From NCBI GenBank assembly GCA_902489075.1, contig CABTYO010000011.1:1-64000 (forward strand): DNA of 64,000 nt, written 5' to 3'. Made by a program: the position numbers and the translations under genes. Source of the DNA: an uncultured Faecalicatena sp. (GTDB taxonomy: Bacteria; Bacillota; Clostridia; Lachnospirales; Lachnospiraceae). Under the pieces are notes generated by a model, which ran no database searches, was not told the DNA's origin, and saw nothing but the letters and a program-made list of their open reading frames with translations. Shown here in pieces: positions 58,908 to 64,000 of the stretch (positions are counted from its first letter, which is position 1; each line of letters opens with the position of its first letter).

Positions 58908-60380
58908 ATGGATTCATTTCAGTTATACAAAGACATGAAAGCAAGAACAAACGGAGAAATCTATATCGGAGTTGTTGGTCCTGTTCGGACAGGCAAGTCA
59001 ACCTTTATCAAGAGATTTATGGATCTTCTGGTACTTCCGAATATGACGGACGAACATGCAAGAGAAAGAACAAAGGACGAACTGCCCCAGTCCGCATCCG
59101 GCACCACGATTATGACCACAGAGCCAAAGTTTGTGCCAAAAGAGGCGGCAGCCATCAGACTTTCCGATGATGTGGAGGTCAAGATCCGGCTCATCGACTG
59201 CGTGGGGTACATGGTGGACGGCGCCTCCGGGCATATTGAAAATGATGTGGAGCGCCAGGTTAAGACGCCCTGGTTTGAGTACGAGATTCCATTCACAAAG
59301 GCAGCGGCCATCGGCACCCAGAAAGTGATCCATGACCATGCGACAATCGGGATCGTAGTGACGACTGACGGCAGCATTACGGATCTGCCGAGAGAAAATT
59401 ACATAGCAGCGGAAGAGAAGACGATCAAGGAGTTACAGTCCATCGGAAAGCCTTTTATCGTCCTTTTGAATACCAAAAAGCCATATACAGAAGAGGCCAG
59501 GGCAATGCAGGAAGAACTGCAGACGAAATACGGTGTTTCTGTTCTGCCTGTGAACTGTGAGCAGCTTCGCACAGAAGATATTCATAATATTATGCGCCAG
59601 GTATTGTATGAGTTTCCAATTTCAGAAGTAGAATTTTATATCCCGAAGTGGGTGGAAATGCTTTCCAGAGATCACCGCATCAAAGCAGATCTGCTGCAGA
59701 ATGTAAAAATGATCATGGGTGAATTGAAGGATATCCGCAGTGCCGCAGGGGATCCGCCGCTGACAGAGAGTCCCTACATAGAAAAAGTGAATGTGGACAA
59801 AATCGAGATGGACACAGGCCGGGTCAAGATCAGGATTGCGTTCGGAGAGCAGTTCTATTATGAAGTACTGAGTGAACTGACCGGGACACAGATCAAAGGT
59901 GAATATGAACTGATCACTGCCATGAAGGAACTCGCGGCCATGAAAGAGGAATATACCCAGATTAAGGACGCATTTGCAGATGTGAAGATGAAAGGATACG
60001 GAGTCGTCAGCCCGAAGAAAGAGGAAATTGCGCTGGATGAGCCGCAGATTATCAAGCAGGGCAACAAGTATGGCGTGAAGATCCATTCCGAGGCACCATC
60101 CATCCATATGATCCGTGCGAATATCGAGACAGAGATCGCACCGATTGTAGGAAATGAGAAGCAGGCACAGGACCTGGTGGAATATATCAAGGCAGAGAGC
60201 GAGACCCCTGAGGGTGTCTGGGGGACCAATATTTTCGGAAAATCTATTGAGGAGCTTGTCATGGACGGGATGAGGAATAAGATTACCATGATCAATGACG
60301 AGAGCCAGGCGAAGCTGCAGGATACCATGCAGAAAATTGTGAATGACAGCAATGGGGGGCTGGTGTGCATTATTATTTAA
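58908..60380 (+). CDS. spoIVA: Stage IV sporulation protein A (spore coat ATPase)
   Basis: Mother-cell ATPase that polymerises on the forespore surface as the basement layer of the spore coat. 490 residues, close to the 492 of Bacillus. Walker A is GPVRTGKST (24-32), within GEIYIGVVGPVRTGKSTFIK. The family's DCVGYMVDGA, FVLLNTKKP-like NKxD substitute and the C-terminal end with Cys just before IIII (GGLVCIII) are present. The start at 58908 has AAGGGGG 8 bases upstream; an in-frame ATG at 58869 lies within the sigma-E promoter. Its presence marks the organism as an endospore former. Confidence 0.97.
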   Translation: MDSFQLYKDMKARTNGEIYIGVVGPVRTGKSTFIKRFMDLLVLPNMTDEHARERTKDELPQSASGTTIMTTEPKFVPKEAAAIRLSDDVEVKIRLIDCVGYMVDGASGHIENDVERQVKTPWFEYEIPFTKAAAIGTQKVIHDHATIGIVVTTDGSITDLPRENYIAAEEKTIKELQSIGKPFIVLLNTKKPYTEEARAMQEELQTKYGVSVLPVNCEQLRTEDIHNIMRQVLYEFPISEVEFYIPKWVEMLSRDHRIKADLLQNVKMIMGELKDIRSAAGDPPLTESPYIEKVNVDKIEMDTGRVKIRIAFGEQFYYEVLSELTGTQIKGEYELITAMKELAAMKEEYTQIKDAFADVKMKGYGVVSPKKEEIALDEPQIIKQGNKYGVKIHSEAPSIHMIRANIETEIAPIVGNEKQAQDLVEYIKAESETPEGVWGTNIFGKSIEELVMDGMRNKITMINDESQAKLQDTMQKIVNDSNGGLVCIII

Positions 60381-60416
60381 CTTTCAGATCCTGAAGTGAC
60401 AGAGTGCTGAGAAAAC

Positions 60417-60466
60417 TGATTTGGGCACATTGCAGAATGATTTTATGAATGCAGGTGCTCAAATCA
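60417..60466. terminator. Inverted repeat between convergent spoIVA and the LytTR gene
   Basis: TGATTTGGGCAC (60417-60428) pairs with GTGCTCAAATCA (60455-60466) with one G-U, around a 26-base loop. No T-tract on either strand, but its position after both stops suggests a bidirectional transcription barrier. Confidence 0.55.
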
Positions 60467-60487
60467 ATTTGGCAGAAAACAGAGCTC

Positions 60488-61189
60488 CTATGTCAGAACC
60501 AGGTCACAAAACTTTTGCTTCAATTCCTGATAATGCGCACGGCTTACAGGGATCTTGATACTGCCATCCAGCATCAGATATTTTTTTTCAAAGGTAGTAA
60601 TCCGGTTCATGTTAATTAAAAAACTCTGATGACAGATTGCAAAATGGTTATCTAACCGCTGCAAAAGTGAAACTAGTTTTTCAGAAGTAAAATATGTACT
60701 GTTCACCGTGTGGATTTCAGTAGTTCTCAACATACGTTCTATGTAAATGATCTCATCAAAGGAAACATAGTAAGGTTCTCTTTTCCAGAAAAACTCAAGG
60801 TATTGTTTCCCGGAGGAATGGATATTTCCCAGGGCTTTGTTTAAAGCGAGCGGGATATATTGTTCCAGATTTCCTTTGTATATAAAATAGATATGCTCTG
60901 TTTCATATACCGTGCTGATGTAATCAAGATACTGGCTGACAAAGACTACCTGAATGCCTGGAAGGATAGATTGAACCTCTTTAGCCAGCGCAATTCCGGA
61001 ATCCTCTCCTAATTGGATATCCATAAATACGATTTCAAAGTGCATGTTTTTCTGCTTGACACAGTCCTTAAATTCAGTGGAAGACAGGTAGGAGAAGATT
61101 TGACACGGTTCAGTCATGTTTGACTTGATTAATTGTACCAGTTTTTCTAAATGTATCGGGGAGTCTTCACAGACTGCAATATGAATCAT
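60488..61189 (-). CDS. LytTR-family response regulator (AgrA/ComE type)
   Basis: 233 residues. Receiver domain (about 1-120) with the acidic pocket in CEDSP, phosphoacceptor Asp in FMDIQLGEDSG and, in place of the usual KP motif, YKGN. The LytTR DNA-binding domain (about 135-230) has EPYYVSFDEIIYIERMLRTTEIHT and FAICHQSFLINMNRI. Such regulators bind paired direct repeats and often control peptide, bacteriocin or quorum-sensing genes. The ATG follows AAAGGAG. It is the last gene of a unit with two kinase-like proteins encoded upstream on the same strand. Confidence 0.9.
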   Translation of the reverse strand: MIHIAVCEDSPIHLEKLVQLIKSNMTEPCQIFSYLSSTEFKDCVKQKNMHFEIVFMDIQLGEDSGIALAKEVQSILPGIQVVFVSQYLDYISTVYETEHIYFIYKGNLEQYIPLALNKALGNIHSSGKQYLEFFWKREPYYVSFDEIIYIERMLRTTEIHTVNSTYFTSEKLVSLLQRLDNHFAICHQSFLINMNRITTFEKKYLMLDGSIKIPVSRAHYQELKQKFCDLVLT

Positions 61190-61240
61190 AGATCTGTTCT
61201 CCTTTCAATTATGAATAGTTTAGTATAATCGGATTCTGTC

Positions 61241-62113
61241 TCAGAATCCAGAATCTGTATGAACTTCATGAGGCAGATGTAGCATGAGTTTAGATTCAAA
61301 GGTATCACCATGATCCAGCCACTGGCAGATGCCATCATATTTTGTGACAACGTGCTCCATAATAGAGAGTCCGAATCCGTGTTCTGCAGTATTCGTTTTT
61401 GTTGTGGTACGGTTAAAATGAATGTCTGCATTCTTACTGTTTATCATTTTAATATGTAAAAAATCCAATCGGCGTTCTGCCTTTAATATAAGGAAAGGCA
61501 TGTCAGAAAGGGAATTACGGCACGCCTCAATACCGTTATCCAAAAGGTTAAAAAAGATAGTCACGAGATCATAAACAGGCAGTTCTACAGAGTCCATCAG
61601 AAACATTTGAAAATCAGTAGAAATTTGCGCCTCTTCCGCTTCTTCTTTTTTGCATAATAATATTGCATTCAACAAAGAGTCAGAACAAAATTGAGAAAGA
61701 CGTCTGGACTGGCAGAACGTGGTCAGATCTGCGAGTTCCGTCTGTATTTTTTCTGTATCCTTCTCTTTTAACGTCTGTTGTAAAGTATAAAGCTGTTTCA
61801 TGATAGTTTCCTGATTTATTGTAGCATGTTTCTGGATTTCTTCCAAACGTTTTTCCTGAGTGAGCTGCAGTTTTCTGCTTTTTTGAAGAACTTCCACCTC
61901 AAGTGCAGTTCTTTCACTCTTAAGGATTTTAGTCAGTACCAAAAAGTACCGGATTATAAAACCAATCATAAATAAACAAAACAGAGAGAGAATCAGAGTC
62001 TGCTTCTGTATGAAAATTTCCGGCAGCCGGTTTACAAGCTTTAGAAATCCATAAACACAAGGGAAGACAGGAATCATTAAAAAACTGATAAATAAAGGAA
62101 TATAGCGCTTCAT
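61241..62113 (-). CDS. GHKL-type sensor histidine kinase with short membrane part
   Basis: 290 residues from the ATG at 62113, which has AGGAGG upstream. Two membrane helices (about 1-60) are followed by a coiled coil and a dimerisation region whose His (QKHATINQETIMKQL) lacks the usual HDxxNH pattern. The GHKL ATPase domain has a good N-box (FFNLLDNGIEACRN) and G-box (HGFGLSIMEHVVTKYDG). No large sensor domain is present. Its neighbour at 62136 has the opposite content, a large membrane sensor and a good phosphoacceptor but no ATPase, so the two may work as a pair. Upstream in-frame codons to 62155 overlap that gene and are not used. Confidence 0.85.
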   Translation of the reverse strand: MKRYIPLFISFLMIPVFPCVYGFLKLVNRLPEIFIQKQTLILSLFCLFMIGFIIRYFLVLTKILKSERTALEVEVLQKSRKLQLTQEKRLEEIQKHATINQETIMKQLYTLQQTLKEKDTEKIQTELADLTTFCQSRRLSQFCSDSLLNAILLCKKEEAEEAQISTDFQMFLMDSVELPVYDLVTIFFNLLDNGIEACRNSLSDMPFLILKAERRLDFLHIKMINSKNADIHFNRTTTKTNTAEHGFGLSIMEHVVTKYDGICQWLDHGDTFESKLMLHLPHEVHTDSGF

Positions 62114-62135
62114 TTGCAGGCCTCCTGGAATTGAT

Positions 62136-63026
62136 TTATATGCTTTTCTCTTCATTCTGATACTGCTGTAAAAGATGATCTATATATTGATCTGCAGTTG
62201 AATAATCCTCACGTTCAATTAAATAAGAAATTGAAATCAAATGATTTGAGATCTCATGGTTCCATTTCCGGATATTGATATATTCCTGGTTCAGGACCTG
62301 CGAATGTGATATCTGTAATTCTAACTGCTTTTGAATGATTTCATTTTGCAGCCGCTGTTCATTCAGCTTTTTCAGGGAAAACAGTCCTCGTAAAAAGGAG
62401 ATACAGCAGCAAATAAAAAGCAGAGAAAATATGCACATAAGCAGAATGTAAGTTTCCAGATATCCATTGAAGCTGAAAAATAAATTTGCCATTAAAATTA
62501 AAAGAGTTATTGGAAAGGCCAGCAAAATAGCGGTTCTGGTGTTAAAAAGAGTCAGATACGACTGTAAAACAGGAATAAAAAATCTGTATAACAAAAACAG
62601 AAGAAAAGCAAACGATAACATAAAAACTAAAAAGGTTCTGGGTGTACTGTTTTGTAAAAGGAAGTACGCAGCTAAATCCAGGTGTGGGAAAAGGCGGTTT
62701 AACAAAATCAAACTAAAGCAGGAGACTGCCTCACAGCTGCCAAAAATAAAATACAGGATAAATACAACAAATAATTTCAGGAAGAAGCTTCCACGAAATG
62801 GGATTAAGCAGGCAAAAAATATAAATCCAACAAGCCAGAACGATGTAAAACCCGGGTTTAGGCTGGAAAATACAAATAAAACGAACAGTGAGAGGAAGTG
62901 GATACCAATAATTTCGATTCGGGTGCGGCAGATATTCTGCCTTACTGTCAGCAGTCTGGGCAGTGCAAGACAGAGAAATATGGATATATGAATACTGTAT
63001 ATTACTAAAGTTAAAATCGGGTCCAC
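62136..63026 (-). CDS. Polytopic sensor with histidine phosphoacceptor but no ATPase domain
   Basis: 296 residues beginning at a GTG with TAGGAGGAGA upstream. Six or seven membrane helices (about 5-215) as in AgrC-type receptors are followed by a coiled coil and a dimerisation segment WNHEISNHLISISYLIERED that matches the Agr/GHKL phosphoacceptor (HExxNHL). The protein stops about 35 residues later, where the GHKL ATPase domain would normally begin. The next gene starts 22 bases downstream with its own membrane helices, so this is not a simple frameshift of one kinase. Inferred role: ligand-sensing half of a two-protein kinase. No AgrB/AgrD-like genes are adjacent. Confidence 0.82.
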   Translation of the reverse strand: MDPILTLVIYSIHISIFLCLALPRLLTVRQNICRTRIEIIGIHFLSLFVLFVFSSLNPGFTSFWLVGFIFFACLIPFRGSFFLKLFVVFILYFIFGSCEAVSCFSLILLNRLFPHLDLAAYFLLQNSTPRTFLVFMLSFAFLLFLLYRFFIPVLQSYLTLFNTRTAILLAFPITLLILMANLFFSFNGYLETYILLMCIFSLLFICCCISFLRGLFSLKKLNEQRLQNEIIQKQLELQISHSQVLNQEYINIRKWNHEISNHLISISYLIEREDYSTADQYIDHLLQQYQNEEKSI

Positions 63027-63057
63027 AAAAATCTCCTCCTAATCAGTTATCTGAATA

Positions 63058-63085
63058 AGTATACCACTAATCGCAGAAAAATCAA
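63058..63085 (-). promoter_or_regulatory. Promoter of the sensor-kinase-regulator unit
   Basis: On the minus strand: TTGATT (63085-63080), 16-base spacer ending in TGG (extended -10), TATACT (63063-63058). It is about 32 bases before the GTG start. Confidence 0.65.
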
Positions 63086-63124
63086 AAAAAGATTTTATGA
63101 GATTGTTCAGAAATTAAAATATAC

Positions 63125-63153
63125 TTGAGTCTTTGAGGTACAAAGGGTATAAT
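63125..63153 (+). promoter_or_regulatory. Sigma-A promoter of the purine nucleoside phosphorylase gene
   Basis: TTGAGT (63125-63130), 17-base spacer, TATAAT (63148-63153). The leader of about 57 bases is too short for a purine riboswitch. Confidence 0.8.
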
Positions 63154-63217
63154 AAGCGCAGGTGTTTTTCGCCCTGATAGGATAACATATAAAATAAGTT
63201 TTTTAAGGAGCACGCAT

Positions 63218-64000
63218 ATGAGCAGACAATATGAAAAGTTATTGAAATGTTTTGAATATTACAGGTCAGTTACAGATTTTACCCCGCGTGTGGGCCTCAT
63301 CCTGGGTTCAGGACTGGGCAATTACGCGAGAAATATGAAGGTAGTACATGAGATTCCCTATGGCGACATCCCGGATTTTCCGGTTTCTACAGTAGAGGGG
63401 CATGATGGGCGGTTTCTTCTGGGATATATTGGTGAGATTCCAGCGGTTGTCATGAAAGGACGTGTACATTATTACGAGGGATATTCCATGGAGGAAGTGG
63501 TGCTTCCTGTGAGGCTGATGAAGATGATGGGGATTGAGAATCTGATCCTGACGAATGCTTCCGGAGGAATCAACAGGAAGTTCAGTGTTGGGGACTTCAT
63601 GATGATCACAGATCAGATTTCCAGCTTTGTCCCGTCTCCACTGATCGGTGAGAATGTGTCCGAACTGGGAACCCGTTTTCCGGATATGACGCACATTTAT
63701 GATGTGGAACTGATGGAGCTGATCCGTTCTGTGGCGAAGGAAGAGGCAATTCAGATTCAGGAAGGTGTCTATGTGCAGTCCAGCGGACCAAATTTTGAGA
63801 GCCCAGCGGAGATCCGCATGTTTGATACTCTCGGAGCTGATGCAGTAGGGATGAGCACGGCCTGCGAGGCGATTGCAGCACATCACGCAGGGGTGCGGAT
63901 ATGTGGAATTTCCTGCATTTCCAATATGGCATGCGGCATCACGGATGAGGAACTGAGCCACCTGGATGTACAGGCTGTTGCAGACCAGAGGGCAGAAGAA
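63218..64000 (+). CDS. Purine nucleoside phosphorylase, 5' part (3' cut by window edge)
   Basis: Phosphorolysis of purine (2'-deoxy)nucleosides to base and (deoxy)ribose-1-phosphate in salvage. The frame runs open for 261 codons to the last base. Motifs of the trimeric PNP family are present: LILGSGLGNYA (phosphate), VEGHDGRFLLGYI, MKGRVHYYEGYS, LTNASGGINRKF, QSSGPNFESPAEIRMF (with the base-binding Glu in the family position) and DAVGMSTACEAI. ISCISNMACGI near the edge is the family's C-terminal base-binding segment, so only about 15-20 residues are missing. AAGGAG is 7 bases before the ATG. Family punA/pnp; the exact symbol is left open. Confidence 0.95.
   Translation, partial: MSRQYEKLLKCFEYYRSVTDFTPRVGLILGSGLGNYARNMKVVHEIPYGDIPDFPVSTVEGHDGRFLLGYIGEIPAVVMKGRVHYYEGYSMEEVVLPVRLMKMMGIENLILTNASGGINRKFSVGDFMMITDQISSFVPSPLIGENVSELGTRFPDMTHIYDVELMELIRSVAKEEAIQIQEGVYVQSSGPNFESPAEIRMFDTLGADAVGMSTACEAIAAHHAGVRICGISCISNMACGITDEELSHLDVQAVADQRAEE

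Noticed and set aside
62467..62991. 174-codon plus-strand frame opposite the membrane sensor
   Set aside because: Lys/Asn-rich shadow of hydrophobic helices on the other strand.
61241..63026. Single histidine kinase gene broken by a frameshift
   Set aside because: The downstream gene has its own AGGAGG site, ATG and membrane helices, so two separate proteins are more likely; still worth an assembly check.
63154..63217. Purine riboswitch before the nucleoside phosphorylase
   Set aside because: The leader after the promoter is about 57 bases, too short for the aptamer, and the conserved loops are absent.
1..64000. CRISPR arrays, insertion sequences, prophage genes
   Set aside because: No regularly spaced direct repeats, transposase, integrase or phage structural genes were seen anywhere in the window.

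Overview
The window reads as a chromosomal segment of a spore-forming, anaerobic Firmicute, most likely family Lachnospiraceae. This is inferred from several things together: SpoIVA, a two-gene Pta/AckA acetate route, a very long 2-hydroxyacyl-CoA dehydratase activase-like protein, a UPF0237/UPF0210 gene pair, strong AGGAGG-type ribosome binding sites and textbook sigma-A promoters. No genus is claimed. Almost all of the DNA is ordinary core chromosome; I see no insertion sequence, prophage or CRISPR array.

Layout. 1-6815: lower glycolysis (3' end of gap, then pgk, tpiA, an esterase-like gene, gpmI), then greA and a HAD phosphatase. 6816-7266: a roughly 300-bp foldback element. 7267-11532 (minus): the giant activase. 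11830-15446: a rhomboid-like membrane protein, pyk and lysA. 15532-18445: tRNA-Leu(CAA), a class III Fic protein, a GT4 glycosyltransferase and a PHP-domain protein. 18550-19579: an SdpR/SdpI-type autoregulated pair with two visible operators. 19554-28387: a HAD hydrolase, polA-coaE-metallo-hydrolase, an ACT/DUF711 pair, degV and tmcAL. 28588-32333: mgtE, pta and ackA. 32553-47759: the conserved yceD-rpmF ... plsX-acpP-rnc-smc-ftsY cluster and ilvA, but with six accessory genes (33464-39809) placed between rpmF and plsX. 47956-54758: a DUF1653 protein, a class B penicillin-binding protein with two BlaI-type operators in its promoter, and the convergent blaR1-blaI-prs operon. 54759-55679: a second, roughly 490-bp foldback element plus short repeats. 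55680-60380: der, plsY, gpsA and spoIVA. 60488-63026 (minus): a LytTR regulator and two kinase-like proteins. 63218-64000: the 5' part of a purine nucleoside phosphorylase gene.

How the genes work together. The glycolytic genes plus pyk, pta and ackA take glyceraldehyde-3-phosphate to acetate with ATP yield. plsX, plsY, gpsA and acpP make phosphatidic acid precursors, and degV may bind fatty acids. The PBP/BlaI/BlaR1 set looks like a self-contained beta-lactam-responsive system in which the regulated target is a transpeptidase and no beta-lactamase is nearby. The accessory block contains a DAACS symporter followed by a small exported protein and a lipoprotein built from two thioredoxin-like repeats, then an OPT-family transporter with a PqqD-like protein.

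The most unusual structure is non-coding. Two large intergenic foldback elements (6968-7265 and 54861-55348), on opposite strands, share one architecture: long paired arms closing on an AT-rich hairpin of similar sequence followed by a hairpin with an ATCG loop. I do not recognise this family. All functional statements come from reading the sequence and family knowledge; no database search was run.
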